Source of the DNA: Thunnus maccoyii
Lineage: Eukaryota; Chordata; Actinopteri; Scombriformes; Scombridae
Length of the DNA: 64,000 nucleotides
Direction: 5' to 3'
Assembly: GCF_910596095.1 (NCBI RefSeq)
Contig: NC_056544.1
Location: 17,841,155 to 17,905,154, forward strand
The stretch's first letter is position 1; each line of letters starts with the position of its first letter. The position numbers and the translations under genes were made by a program. Below are positions 24,501-35,651 of the stretch, one piece after another. Below the pieces are notes generated by a model. The model saw only the letters and a program-made list of their open reading frames with translations. It did not search any database and was not told the DNA's origin.

Positions 24501-25289
24501 CAACCTCTTCAGATCCCTTCTTCACTTATAAACCAAGGTCAGATTCACTATATATAAGAACTAGTACAGTATATAATATATAACTGTACTAGCCTTTGTA
24601 ATATTTTTGGAGAGCACCTATGTGAATATTACCTGAAAAAGTGTATGTGAGAATAGATACATAAATTTTAACTTCTAATTAGTGTCTTCTTCTACACTTT
24701 CCCAGCTCATCCATTGTCCCTGCTTAACTTGAGCAAACTGCTTTGGCACATGTTGCTGCTTCATTTTCTCTGTTGCCAGCTTTCCCACTAGTGTTGCTTT
24801 GTTTCATACAGATACTGTACACACAGCATTGTTTGTGAGTGTCAAATGCTTCATACGACAAGGCATCTCCCATATTTTCATGATTTGAATCATAAATAAT
24901 GGTTGCTTTAAAGTGGGACATTAGTTGGGACAAGTCAAATAAAATCACATTGAGTTTCCAGGTACACTTTTAATCTTTTGTCATGTTTTCTTGTTCTGTC
25001 GTAGGACTGCTAGCGCTGCAGAGGAGGAGAGCTATGAGAACGATCTGGAGCAGCAGCTGGAGGATGAGCTCAAGTTGGAGGAGCTAATGAAGCACAGGCA
25101 GGAGCCAGACAAAGCGTGCATGGTGAGTTCTGGCTTTCCAAGACTGCAGTGAAGTCAAAGAAGAAAACTGCATATTGTGTGCTTTGATTCATGAAACTGC
25201 TCCTTGTCAATTTTGCTTTAACAATCTGCTGTGTGTGTGTGTGTTTCGGTTGTGTTCATACTGTGGTACAGGTGACGCTGCAGCAGTGA
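9580..25289 (+). CDS. dtna: Alpha-dystrobrevin (spliced, 21 main coding exons)
   Basis: Dystrobrevin is a cytoplasmic component of the dystrophin-associated complex; it binds dystrophin through coiled coils and recruits syntrophins at muscle and neuronal membranes. Exons: 9580-9646, 10864-10944, 11036-11249, 11529-11614, 12114-12268, 12394-12499, 12961-13127, 13322-13446, 14231-14239, 14624-14707, 14938-15006, 17647-17742, 18887-18968, 19601-19695, 21053-21166, 21401-21497, 24002-24161, 24267-24356, 24438-24537, 25005-25122, 25272-25289; cassettes 22821-22844 and 22931-22978. All junctions are GT..AG and in phase. Length is 710 aa without cassettes, 734 with both. EF-hand-like region at residues ~15-236, ZZ zinc finger ~237-285, coiled coils ~460-549, then a Ser/Thr/Pro-rich segment and a conserved [18 protein letters not shown] block (~605-632). 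Start chosen at MIED, as in vertebrate alpha-dystrobrevin; a second in-frame Met (MADRRQLF) lies 11 codons on. Alpha rather than beta is favoured by the long C-terminus, the [13 protein letters not shown] segment and the mapre2 neighbour. The tail after residue 632 is shorter than I remember for mammals. Confidence 0.93.
12961..13127 (+). CDS. dtna: dtna exon encoding the ZZ zinc finger
   Basis: Encodes residues 237-292. Zinc-ligand pairs CSYC, CQQC and CQDC, plus the terminal His residues (GSHSNQH), are all intact, so the ZZ fold should be functional. The preceding intron ends in a strong acceptor (CTCTCCTCCCTGCAG) behind a UG-rich stretch (12900-12940). The exon ends in-frame after the Trp of the EYTSW motif. 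Confidence 0.92.
14231..14239 (+). CDS. dtna: 9-nt microexon of dtna (Asp-Thr-Trp)
   Basis: AGACACGTG lies between an acceptor (CTCAAAATAG) and a donor (GTGAGT). Joined to the exon ending at 13446 (phase 2) and the one starting at 14624, it gives HIV-DTW-PPRP, the spacing I remember for mammalian alpha-dystrobrevin, where this is one of the variable regions. Because it is 9 nt, skipping leaves the frame intact (HIV-PPRP, the arrangement I remember for beta-dystrobrevin). Confidence 0.85.
15835..16885. repeat. Dispersed repeat in dtna intron, copy 1
   Basis: Shares long diverged stretches with 20160-20800. Examples are GAACCCACAGAGA, the AAGTTAGAAACTAG-type block, GTGAATATTGGA followed by TTACATT, and GTGGCCAGAAAC. 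A further block (16790-16870) matches copy 2 at 20300-20395 in the opposite orientation. No coding capacity is visible. Family unknown to me; boundaries are approximate. Confidence 0.6.
19116..19395 (+). repeat. Teleost SINE-like repeat
   Basis: Contains the hallmark phrases of a common fish short interspersed repeat: GTGCCTCACAGCAAGAAGGT then CCTGGGCTTGAG, ATGTTCTCTCCATGTTTG, and a tail GATGGGTCAAATGCAGAG then GATCAGTAAAGTACTTCTTC. A (GT)n run at 19299-19322 lies inside. It is intronic in dtna, in the same orientation as the gene. Assignment rests on memory of the family. Confidence 0.7.
19601..21497 (+). CDS. dtna: dtna exons encoding the coiled coils
   Basis: Three exons (19601-19695, 21053-21166, 21401-21497; residues 448-549) encode the tandem coiled-coil region. 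Helix 1 starts at [20 protein letters not shown] and helix 2 covers [19 protein letters not shown] through [10 protein letters not shown], separated by a Pro/Gln-rich linker (residues ~500-509). In the family, helix 1 pairs with the matching coiled coil of dystrophin or utrophin. Heptad hydrophobic spacing is preserved. These are the most mammal-like exons of the gene. Confidence 0.9.
20160..20800. repeat. Dispersed repeat in dtna intron, copy 2
   Basis: Second copy of the family at 15835-16885, sharing the blocks listed there. The block at 20300-20395 (containing CCATTTAGCTGCTTCAGTTT) is inverted relative to copy 1, suggesting long terminal inverted repeats or a rearranged insertion. No ORF of interest. 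Confidence 0.6.
21925..22040 (+). repeat. Repeat fragment with retroelement-like 3' tail
   Basis: Contains GAGAAAGGTCCTTGGGACC, then AACATCAACGCTTTAAA, then AAATAAATCAATG. This resembles the 3' tail of a widespread teleost LINE/SINE family. It is a fragment only; classification is from memory. Confidence 0.35.
22821..22844 (+). CDS. dtna: 24-nt cassette exon of dtna
   Basis: Encodes LEEERKQA between a strong acceptor (TGTTTTTCAG) and donor (GTAAGT). Mammalian dystrobrevins have a similar short alternative segment (EEELKQG-like in alpha, EEEQKQA-like in beta) at exactly this point after the second coiled coil. It is in frame whether included or skipped, and extends the charged end of the coiled coil. 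Confidence 0.8.
22931..22978 (+). CDS. dtna: Candidate 48-nt cassette exon of dtna
   Basis: After TTTGTTGCTGTCAG there is an open 48-nt segment encoding [16 protein letters not shown], ending CAAAG|GTGAGG. It is phase 0 on both sides, so it fits between the 24-nt cassette and the exon at 24002 without shifting the frame. The intron separating it from the previous cassette would be only 86 nt. I do not remember a counterpart in mammals. The acceptor is moderate, so this could be fortuitous. Confidence 0.45.
23341..23934. mobile_element. Foldback MITE, copy 1 (dtna intron)
   Basis: The first ~130 bases (AAAAGATAGGCTCACAATTT, then TTTTTCTTGCTGTAATCATT, then CCTCCTGTTCATACT) recur inverted at the right end (ending GAACCTATCCTTTAA), so the whole unit can fold into a long hairpin. 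A second copy lies at 48761-49417. There is no coding capacity. It lies between the dtna cassette exons and the exon at 24002. Confidence 0.75.
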
Positions 25290-27445
25290 CTGTGGTTGTC
25301 CAGGTAACTGGTAAGCATCTGAAACACATTTTTATGAACAGTTACAGTGCACACTCTTTAAAATAAATGTGTATTAATTTGACCAGTCACCAAAATGTTG
25401 GAAAAAAAAAAAAAATTATCCTGGTTTTCAGTTTTATTTGCGCCATGATGTTTACATGGAACATGAGAAACCTGGCTATTTATATCCATGTGAACATGAT
25501 TCTAACAGTATCCAGGTTTCTGATGGTGAGGGTTTATTTTGAGTTTGTGTAATTAGCGGTAAGTTGTATTGGTGGATATTTCCACTGTTTTTGCCTCTTG
25601 CGTCCTCAGTGGGCAGAGTCTGTAATTTATGAATGAAACTTGTAATCAGTGGAATTTGTCTCTGGTGCGTCAGTGTCCATATTTTGCAGCACATTGCAGA
25701 GATTTAGGTGTGTCCTTGATTTCCCGACATCTCAACCACTGTCTGTTGTTGCCTGTACTGACTCAGTTATCCCAGCAGTTGAGGATGAACCCAGTTTAGT
25801 TCATTTTACAGAGCATTTTCCATTCTGTTCCATTTGCCGTCGTCATCTGATCAGCAGGAATAGAGGATGGGAACTCTATACATAAAGCCGTTTGAGCATG
25901 TCGATCATCAGTACAATGTTTATTATCATATTTTAATGTTTTACTGATGAACTGCTAATGTAACTTGAGCTGGGGAAGCACTTGCCCACATGACAGACAG
26001 TGAAGCTGAATAAAGTGTCCATTAGAGTTTTTATCGAAGTACTCCAGGTAGCATATCTGAGTTTCTCAAACCAGGATATGATGTGCAAACACATAACTGG
26101 GATGCTCCAGAAACCAGATCACACCTGGGATGCTAATCACTATGGAAACACACTCATCATGCCTTTCTTTTATGGCTGCAACATACAGTTATTTTCATTA
26201 TCGATTAATCTACCCATTCTTTTCTTGATTAATCATTTAGTCTGTTAAAAATTATGAAAAATGCCCATCACAATTGCCCCAGGTGACATCAAATTGCTTG
26301 TTTTTTTTTTTTACCAACAGTCCAAAACCTTAAGATATTCAGTTTGCCATCACATAAGACAAAGAAAAGCAGCAAATCCTTACAATTTAAAGGCTGGAAT
26401 CAGAGAATGTGTGGCATTTTTGCTTGAAAAATTACTTCAACGATTAATTTGTTGTTGTTTTTGTTATTAGTAACATCTGTGTTCTGTGTTCTTAACAGGC
26501 AAGCAATATGAAAAGCAACAATAGTAGAAGACACTGGACAAGACAACACTGGGACGACGGTACAGAGCACTGAAGATATGAAGAATTTAAGTTGAGAAAA
26601 AAAAAGCTAAATCCAACCATAGAATACATTTAGGTAAAGATATATTTTTTAACCAACCACATATTTAAGGTAATACTGTGAGCTGATGTAAAGAGATTAA
26701 TTACTGAGCTGTCTATTATACCACAGGTGCCATAAAAACCACATGATTTTGAGGAATTATTTTTTAATTTTTATCCTTTTTATATGAGTTGTCAAGCAGA
26801 CGTACAACTTTACTGTTAGTACAGGGCGGCAGACCCGATTCTTTCAAATTCTCATGTTTCTGAATACAGAAAACCAGGTTTAAGTGTTTGTTTGTCATCT
26901 GATTTATGATACAAACCTGATATTAAGTTGGAGTTAAAGTTATAGATGATCAAATTTGCAATATTTTGTAAATGTTTAACACTGGCCTGGTTACTATGAA
27001 CAGATTTTACCGCTATTCCATAGATTTCTTACTGTTGCTGTTGAGTGGATTTTGTATTGTTTTTGGACTTTTTTGGAGCAGGCCGACTGCTATTGATCAG
27101 ATAAGTTTGTTTTATTTGATACATTAGTAATAATAATGCGCACTGCCTTAGCTGATTGGATGACCTCTCCATGGAGTTCCTTCAACCTGTCAAAGCAGCA
27201 TGTAGCTAACAACAAAACACCTGTTCAGCAGCAATGCCAGTTGTCTTCACTGGACGAATGAGGTTAAACTCATTTAATCTGACGCTGGGAAGTGATATTG
27301 TCTGCAGAGGGATTTAGTCTGCAAATATGTACACTGTCTACATATAAACTGTCAACTAAATCTAAGATGTAGTTAAATTCTGATGTCTGAAAGTGTGTTT
27401 AATTACAGTGGAAATTGTGTAAAATAAAATTTAGCACATTAAAGA
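25290..27445 (+). other. dtna: Probable dtna 3' UTR
   Basis: Non-coding sequence after the TGA at 25287-25289. AATAAA occurs at 25362-25367 and again at 27423-27428; the latter is followed by a GT-rich stretch (GATGTGTGAG) and is my preferred distal cleavage site. An old TA-rich MITE copy sits at about 26173-26473. Which signal is used cannot be decided from sequence alone. Confidence 0.4.
26173..26473. mobile_element. Degenerate hAT-type MITE (GGCTGCAAC family)
   Basis: Begins TATGGCTGCAACATACAG, followed by TTTTCATTATCGATTAATCT, and has the internal AACAGTCCAAAACCTTAAGA, ATTCAGTTTGCC and GACAAAGAAAAGCAGCAAAT motifs. It ends in an ACTTCAACGATTAATTTG-type inverted end. Same family as the better-bounded copy at 30914-31243. 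It would be transcribed as part of the putative 3' UTR. Confidence 0.55.
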
Positions 27446-27449
27446 TGTG

Positions 27450-29200
27450 TGAGACTTCCAAATTGCTCAAATTCAAAGGTTTACACTGGTAAGGGCATTG
27501 AACAAATTGTTTACTCTCAATGGTTTATGAATTAATGTCCAATCATTTGCCATTGTTTCATTTGTTAGAATCAATGTTCTCACACAAATCTCCGTGTAAC
27601 TTGCCCACCAACATACACACTCTCGATGTATTTTTCTGAGTGTGTGCGAAACTTTACGGAGTCACTTTGGGGGAAAAGTGTCAAGCCAATCTAAAATAAT
27701 ACATGTGTGAAATATATCTAGTTTGATTTTTGAGCAAGTTCATAGCAGTGATTTTTGCATGGTGGTGATCCATAATAAAGTGTTGACACAATATCACGAT
27801 TTTGCCTATGAACTCCTTTCTCTTTCTTTTTCCATTCCAGAACGGCACACTTCAATTGGCTTGGTTTGGCAGTGCACATTTATTATCTGTCCTGAATGCA
27901 CTGTTGGCTGCCCTCAACCTATTGTCTATAATTCATCACATAGACCCACCATCTGAGGTAACATAAAAGCAGCCATCCAGTACTGAACCTCATAGTCATC
28001 AGAATCCTGTGCTCTCGGACTCAGGCAGTATTGTCAGCATAAGAATTAACTGACGTACGGTTTTATTATCACCAGACATTTTAAAGATTTTAAGACAGAA
28101 TGGACTCACAGCATCACCATCACCGGTTATTTGCTTAATTACCACAATCTTGCAAAATGAATTCTTTCCACAGTATGTTTTTCTTTATCTGATCCAGCAT
28201 AGTCATCTATCTGTCAGCATAGTTAGCAAAGCAGCTGTAATAGTGATGAATTTTACGCCAAGCCTCATCCAGCTGTCTTTTGTCTTGTATCAAGTGCATG
28301 ACTGCACCCTGGTGTTAAGAGACGAGGAATGCAGCTGTGTCAGTGGCTGAACAGTAGGTATATTTCATCAAAGATTAAAACTTTACACACCACTGGAGAG
28401 CAGCTCTTCCCCACCTTTGCACTGCATTTCCTTTGGTGCAAAACGGTCCTGCTGTTTGCATGGAATTACATTCATTTGATTGGATTTTTCTTTTTTAAAG
28501 GGCAGCTTCTCCTTTTCATAACAAATCTTCAAGCCCTTCAAGTTCATAAAAATATTTTTCCTACAGATAATTTTAAGAATTTATAGTTAATGTTATCCTG
28601 TAGTGTGCACATTACACCAGGGCTGCAGTGTGCAGAGTACACAGTAACTATTATTTGATTCATTTTAAAATTGTGACAAATGACCATCACACGCTCTGAG
28701 AACTCAAGGTGTCTGATCAACAGTCCAAAACCAGCAGATATGCAATTTAAAATAATACAAAAAAAACACTGATAGGCAACAAAACTTTCCATTTGAGAAG
28801 CTGGGACCAGGTCATTTTTATTTTTATTTTTTTCTTGTTTATATCACTGTAACCATGAATCAACTATCAAAATTGCTGCAAATTAAGTTTTCTGTTGATC
28901 TACAAATCAATGAATCATTTCAGCTGTTTCATCACAGCAGCACTGAAACTCACAACACAATATCCTATACAATTTTATACTAATAAGCATTAAAGCAAGT
29001 TTTCTAAATTGTCGTTATTGTATGAGATTTGCCCACAAATTCATTCATTTATTGTGATATTTTACTAATTTATTTAGGGGGGGAAACCTACAGATAGTGG
29101 TTTCTTGAATTAATTTTGCGTTGATTAAATATTTATTAGTTTAGATGAAGATTTTCTCTCAGTAGGAAAAGTGAAGTAACACAGAGCGACGAGACGGAAA
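27450..29200. other. dtna-mapre2 intergenic region
   Basis: No exon candidate with splice support. Contains a relic of the GGCTGCAAC-type MITE (about 28660-28960, with the CAACAGTCCAAAACCAGCAG motif). Short ORFs here (27723-27956, 28329-28586, 28544-28792 minus) look random. Confidence 0.45.
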
Positions 29201-29229
29201 GCTGTCTGACGTTGTGAATGATCAACGCA

Positions 29230-29425
29230 TCAAGACGTGATTGGCCATGTGCGCGACAGATGTCACCGGCTGGACCAATCAGCTACAACACCGGTGACGC
29301 GCTGTCCAATCAGGTGTCAGCTTTCAGCTCATCGTCGAGCGAGAATGGGCGTTTGAGGGTGGGGTGACTCAGCCGGAAAACAGCTTTTTTTTAACACCTT
29401 GTAACCTGCGGAGCGGAGTTCACTG
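29230..29425 (+). promoter_or_regulatory. mapre2: mapre2 promoter and non-coding first exon
   Basis: A GC-rich island with three CCAAT-type NF-Y sites (ATTGG 29240-29244; CCAAT 29275-29279 and 29306-29310) spaced about 35 and 31 bases apart. They are followed by a GGGTGGGG KLF/Sp-like box and TGACTCAGC (29365-29373), which fits an AP-1/MARE element. A consensus donor (CACTG|GTGAGT) closes a likely first exon at 29425. The next acceptor in this strand leading to an ATG is at 35651, so this is the natural mapre2 promoter. No TATA box is needed for such a CCAAT promoter. Confidence 0.65.
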
Positions 29426-30913
29426 GTGAGTCTCGTTTGCTTTGCTGAACAATTTCAGTTTTTAATTTGTCTTGAAACATGCAACATGGTATCTAAATGC
29501 AGAAACCGGAGCATTTTATCCGTGTGTGTCGCCGGTTGATACGGTGATGTTACCCAGGGTCAGGGCATATGTCGGCTGTCACTATGCTCATAAAGTGTTG
29601 ACAGGACCAAAATTAGCTTGCTGTAACGTTAACTGTTAGCCTAACTTGGCGGTTAGCTGGACAAGATGTACTACTGTCTGTGTTTAGTGCTTCCTGGCTC
29701 GTAGAAACACTGTTTTATTCGCGCTGGCGTTATTTGACTGTGCAGTAGCTCGCTTTCCAAATCATTGTTTCTCATTTAACTACAGTAACTGACATCTCAA
29801 ACACGAAGCTGAGTCCGTTAGCTTCATTTACGAGATTCGCTGCAGCTAGCTGCTTCGTCATAGAATCGCTTTTCTAAAAAGAAAAGAAAATCTCAGAAAT
29901 GAGCAATGCTGTCTCGTGTTTTCCCTCCATTAGAAAGCTATTTCTGGGCAGCAGAGCTCTGGCGAGAGAGGGAGGGGGAGAGGGGGTGATCATTGACCAC
30001 CCTGACTCTTTTGTCTTGGGTGCCAAATTTTCTTAAAAATATTATTTCCACACACATTGTTTGTATCTAAAGGAATGACTGATGTAACCATGAAGCCACA
30101 CCAGAAGATGTGACAGATTTATACTGTTTGGCCCCCCCTCTTTGTGCTCCTTCCTCTCTCTGGTCCTTATTTAAGTGAGGTTTGTGGTTAGCTTCGCCTG
30201 AAAGTATATATATATACACACATATATATGCTCCTGGCTCTCTACATTCATATCCCTAAACTATAGCAACCTAATCCAGATAGCTGTCCAGCCCGGCTTG
30301 CTATCTTTTGAATGTTAAGGGCCATAAAGATCTGCTGGGTGGAGCTGCCACCCCTCACCCACCCACGTGAATACTCAGTGCTACAGACACAGTGCAGTGA
30401 TGATATATGAATGGAGAGAGCTAGCACAACTCTGCATTTACTCTAATGGAACGAGCTTATGCACAAGAACCTAATGATTCATGGTGGTATAATATATAGC
30501 ATTGTAGCTCTGCATTTTCACCTTTTTATAGTATGATAGCAAGCATAAAATCAAAAACAAAGCAGCTGTTATACCTAGATTAGCTGGGTTTAGAGTAGCT
30601 GGCTTGCATGCTGTGTTTCTGGACTTGCACTCACCTGAGTCTGTCATTGCTACTTTCATAAATCCTTTTCTTACCCCATTAAGTTCCAACTAATACATCT
30701 AACCAGAATAGAGGCCATTATTTATTCCCCAAAGTTACAGTTTAATGGACTTTGCAGGATAATTTGACTTACATATTTCTTCATTTTAGTAGCACGTAGG
30801 TTTACTGCAACATTTCAAACCAGCTGTCTCTGTAAGGCTGTGTTCAGACAGATGTTAGCAGCCCCCTCATTCATTTCACCCACGGGGTCATCTGTTAAAA
30901 GGTTGAACCTGAC

Positions 30914-31243
30914 TAGGGCTGCAACTAACAATTCCTTTCTTGATTAATTGATTGTTCAAGAATTGATGTCTATAAAATGTCAGACGATAGTGAAAATACT
31001 ACTACTAATAATAATTTCCCAGAGTCAAAGGTTACATCTTTAAATGTCTTATTTTGTCCAAACAACAGTCTAAAACCAACCCAAAGATATTCAATTTATT
31101 ATAATATATGACAAAGAAAAGCATTAAATCTTTACATTTGAGAAGCTAAATCCACCACCAGTAAAAAAAAAATGTCTAAAACGATTATTCAGTTATTAGA
31201 ATAGTCACGGAATAAATCGACTAGGCTAATTATAGCAGCTCTA
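30914..31243. mobile_element. hAT-type MITE with target-site duplication
   Basis: Starts TAGGGCTGCAACTAAC and ends GCAGCTCTA (inverted TAGAGCTGC). It is flanked by AACCTGAC (30906-30913) and AACTTGAC (31244-31251), a 7/8 match consistent with hAT insertion. At 330 bp it has no ORF. It lies in the first mapre2 intron. Confidence 0.75.
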
Positions 31244-33533
31244 AACTTGACTCAAGTTTTGCCACAACACAATACACCATTATCCGGCAACACACTGTGC
31301 CACTCAAACAATTACATTTAAGTGCACGTTCCAGGGAAATCGCTTTTCTGAGTTGTAAATTACATAAACCATTATGAAGTATTCTGACATCTAATATGCC
31401 TTTAAATTCATGGATCTATTACCCCAACTGGACTTCCTGGATTGTTTTTCATCAAGTCACCACTACTTGAAGCAAGACGTCCCTATCATTGCAGCCCCCT
31501 GTGTTTTTTCGGTTTGAACACCCAGTCACTCACTGACAGACATCAGTCCTTTACTCAGCTGCCTCTGATTAGAACAATTCCTATTTAACGTGTTCTCTTA
31601 GACCTGCAAACGTGTCATGCCTTTGTTGCAGTGTAACTGCATATTTGTCACTTATGTTTTGTTTTTGGAGACAGATCATAGCCTTTTGTTAAGAGCAGCA
31701 AAGAGGAGAACCCCTCTACAGTGGAAGGCGTAAGCAAATTTAGGCCAAGAGGTCATGTGTCCCTCTTGTTATGGCCATTTATTTATTCTATTGTAGAAGG
31801 CTTCACAGTCTGAACAATTATTTTTAGACAGGCCATGCGTGTTTGACCTCTGTGGTGACAGTCGAAGGCCCTTCAGACTGGTAAGAGCCAAGTTCACATC
31901 ATGGCAGCCTGGCGGGAGCTTTGCCACCCAACCAGGCAGTGGCACAGTACAGGGGATGCAGTATAGATTTGACTGTTTTCTGCTGCTGCTCCTGAGATCT
32001 GTCGTCGCTTTCTGGTCTGAAAGGACCTTTAAGTTTACCAAAGCGCAACTGTAGTACTGCATGCTTTTGGTTCTCGGTGGAGACATTTCTAGCTTCCATA
32101 GTTTGGTGATTTAATGAGTTTAATACTCAGTTACGTCTTGAGTTTGAGTAAAGACTAAAGAGTTGACCCAGTAGAGGCAGGGGGATCCCGAATATCTGTC
32201 CTTGTAGAAAAAAGTACACAGACTTCCTAAGCTGGAAATACATAGACCACTTCCTTGATTTATTAATGAGATTTTCAAATATTTAAGGACACTGCATAGA
32301 TCAGTTTAAATGCACACTTCAGTCTAAGAGTCAATTATTGCTGTCACAGTCAAAGGTTTGTAGCTCAAAGGTGAAATCCACGGCACATACATCCACTTTT
32401 CAGACATGTGACTTTTAAAAGCTCCAGTGTGAACAGTTCAAGTTGAATAAATGAGACTAATGAATGTAAATTATGGCCACTAGTTCACAGTGTAAACGCT
32501 GTGGAATTTGAAATATGTGTTGTTACATTTTCAAAGCAAAGCTTTACTGGAACTCCTGAATCATTTCGCAGGAGTTGATTTCATCAAGCTGTGATTACAT
32601 ATGTAGAATGAAAACACATTTTAATAACCATAATAGGCAAAAAAAAAAAGGCAAATTAAAGGTGAAGCCTTTCACATGTTGTAAAAATGTAATTAAGACT
32701 AGAAGACAAAACTCCAAATGAAGGTCAGTATTATGGGGTAAAAATAATCAGACTTAATTTGTCAGATTTATCAGAGATCAATCTAGAAAAGTCTGTCTAT
32801 AAGCTCTTCATACACTGTGTAGGCCAAAAAGCGACCTCAACTATGGCCTGCTGGTGGCACTAGAGGAACTGTTTTAAGTGAGCACACTGATACATTGCTG
32901 ACTAAGAGTTGCTGAATATTTGACATACATTACCTCATTTTAAAAAGGATTGATGGACAGTTTCAAATATTGACATTTTGATATATATATAAAAACATAG
33001 CTGTTTCTGCAGCTGGTGGTGGAAGTTCACACTGGAGAATTAAATCCAGTTGATAAGCCCCGTTAAAGGCTTCCAGAAGATGCTTCCTTCCCACTTTGGT
33101 AGAGCTTAGGTGAGCTTATACCAGAGGAAACATTTCGCTCAGTGAGCTGGCTGATGTTAACAAGACTACTTATTAGACCCCTGTTGACCCAAGAAGCTCT
33201 GAAGAAAAGCTGTCGGCACATGAAAAAGTTCAAGTAATACCGGTCAAAATGTGAGTTGACCTTTGGACTGATGCTGGCGCCTGATGGTTTCTTGTTTTGT
33301 CCCGGGACCCCAGTTCTAAGCTCCGCACCATGGGGATCAAACCTTCTTGCTCTGCTGCTTGTGGAGCAGCCTTCCTAACCATCTGAGGGCAGCACAGACC
33401 CCAGACTCAGGCCTAAAAACCTTTCTATTAAAAGAAGCTTTTCATCTGAACTTTTATTACTATTTTCTTTAATTTGTGTGTTCTGTGTTATTGATACTTC
33501 AGCACTTTGAGTTTCACTATGAATGAAAATTAT

Positions 33534-33561
33534 CATTATTATTATTATTATTATTATTATT
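33534..33561. repeat. (ATT)n microsatellite
   Basis: Nine or so ATT units, intronic in mapre2. Simple repeat with no evident function. Confidence 0.85.
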
Positions 33562-34354
33562 GATCTCAAAATGTGTACCTGCACGTCTCAGACTATCAGA
33601 GTTTAAAGTTACATGAAATCCTAAAGGAATTTGGCAATATAAGAAAAACAGCTGGAATAAATCAAGGCAGTAAAACAGCTTTATAGAAATGCTTTGCCCT
33701 GAGGCTTTTGTTGTCGGGACGTCAAGGTCCTGATGGCAAAAGTAGTGTTGGAGGCCGTATGAACGCCTGTGCATACTGCTTGCATAGAATTCCTGCATAA
33801 AAACATCATAGCTGTGCAGCAGACGCTTCAGGCCGGTGCTGTTACAGAGCTGTGATATTGAATCAGTTATTAATCGTGCCTGTTAAATACTGTGAGCTGC
33901 TGGTTGACGTGCAGCGGCTTGTTGTCCTTGATTACTAACCATCATAGGAGAGAACTTAGTCGGCCTTGCTGACTGAGTAACTAGAGTTGTGATAATGACT
34001 CACTTAGATAAATCGTCAGCCTTCAAATTTGAGACATTTTTATTTCAATACAACAAAAATAACTTAATGTGTCTCACATTTCCATTTTAAATTCTACAAT
34101 ATTCACCTTTTAAATATGATACAAGATTTGATTAAAACAGTTGAGTTGTCTCTGACACATCGAATGGTTGCTCAGCGCAAAATGTTTCACAAAACACAAA
34201 CAACAGATGTGGCAACACAAACAGGAGATATCTCAGCAACCACATAACTGTTATTTTTAGATTTTAAACACAACACCATGTGTGTTTTCAAATCCTTATT
34301 GATCAATACTGCATGTATCAATTACACCTCTATTGTATATTTGTTGATTTATAT

Positions 34355-34870
34355 ACATTGTAGAGTGAAATGTGATTAATCAATTAGTCAATCAACAGAA
34401 AGTTACTCAGGAAAATGTTCATAAGTGATTGATTATTTGAAGTTATTCATGTAGCAAACTGCCAAAAATTCACTGGATCCAGGTCTCACATGTGAACCTG
34501 TGAACACACATTATGAACTTCTATGATACTAAATTAAGTACATTTGGGGTTTTGGACTGTTGGTTCGACAAAGTAAGACATTTGAAGATGTCACTTTCTG
34601 ACTTTTTATAATGATAATTTAAAAAAAGAAAAAGATTTTTTTCTTTGTCATATATGACAACTAATTGAATTATATATATATTATATATATAATATTGTAA
34701 CATTTTAGATTGTTAGTCTGAGGCCTCTGAGAAATTATCACAAAAAACTGCAATTTTTTCACTATTGTTTTAACATTTCATAGGCTAAACGATTATTCGA
34801 TTAACTGACAAATTGAGAAAGGCAGCTTAATCAATAATAAAAATAATAATTAGTTGCAACCTTATTCAAA
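34355..34870. repeat. Degenerate MITE sequence (GATTAATCAATTAG family)
   Basis: Contains GATTAATCAATTAGTCAATC at the left and AACGATTATTCGATTAACTG then AATTAGTTGCAACCTTA at the right, the inverted-end motifs of the GGCTGCAACTAA MITE family also seen at 30914-31243. The centre carries the family TTTTGGACTGTTGGTTCGAC motif in inverted sense. Boundaries are approximate; a TA-rich run at 34670-34695 lies inside. Confidence 0.5.
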
Positions 34871-35651
34871 TGTCTTGTTCAGTCACTCCAAAACCCAGTT
34901 ATCTTTCATAGAAGACAACCTGAAAATATTAACATTTGAAAAGCTTTAACCAATGATTAGGTTTTTTTTTTTGTTTGTCTATTGACTAATTGATTAAAAA
35001 TATCACATACACATATAGTTGGAACAGCTGAATTAGTGCGTTATATAGTGATATTTCAATTGATTAAAATATTTATGGTTAGTAATCAAAACCTTTCATC
35101 ATACTGCCTCATAACATGTGTGGTCATCATTTTCATCAGCACCACTTTATTTATATATATTTAATGGGATCTGCCTGCTTCTTCTTTTTCTTTCTTTTTT
35201 TTTTTTTTAAAAAAAAACCCCCCACATCTGTTGGGTGTTGTAGTGCCAATCAATTCTTTGATTATTTATCATTTAAAAGGGTGAAACTGGGTGGGTTGAA
35301 TTTGCCTTTTAATCAAATTCATACATCTCAGCTGATTGGATATTGTCTCTCTCTCTCCGAGTTGTCACAAAGTTGATCTGCATCTCAAAAAAAAAAAAGC
35401 TGGGCTGAAGCATCAAGCACCAACCATTGATCGTGCTTTTTTAGCACACCAGTGATCAATGTAATTCGGTGTACTGAAATAGCCCACCATAAGGATCAAG
35501 CAGCCAGCCCCATCAGTCACGTGGTACACGGTGCAGCGACGTCATTAGGGCAGAGATTTGTGAAGAATAAGCAGGCAGAAGCACAGAGCCCCGGAGGTGC
35601 GGCACTTTCTTAGCATTTGCATCGTTCCTGTTGTTTTTTTTTCCTGGCCAG

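Noticed and set aside
31769..32099. Overlapping ORFs on both strands in the first mapre2 intron
   Set aside because: No flanking splice sites in a consistent phase, and no recognisable protein motif.
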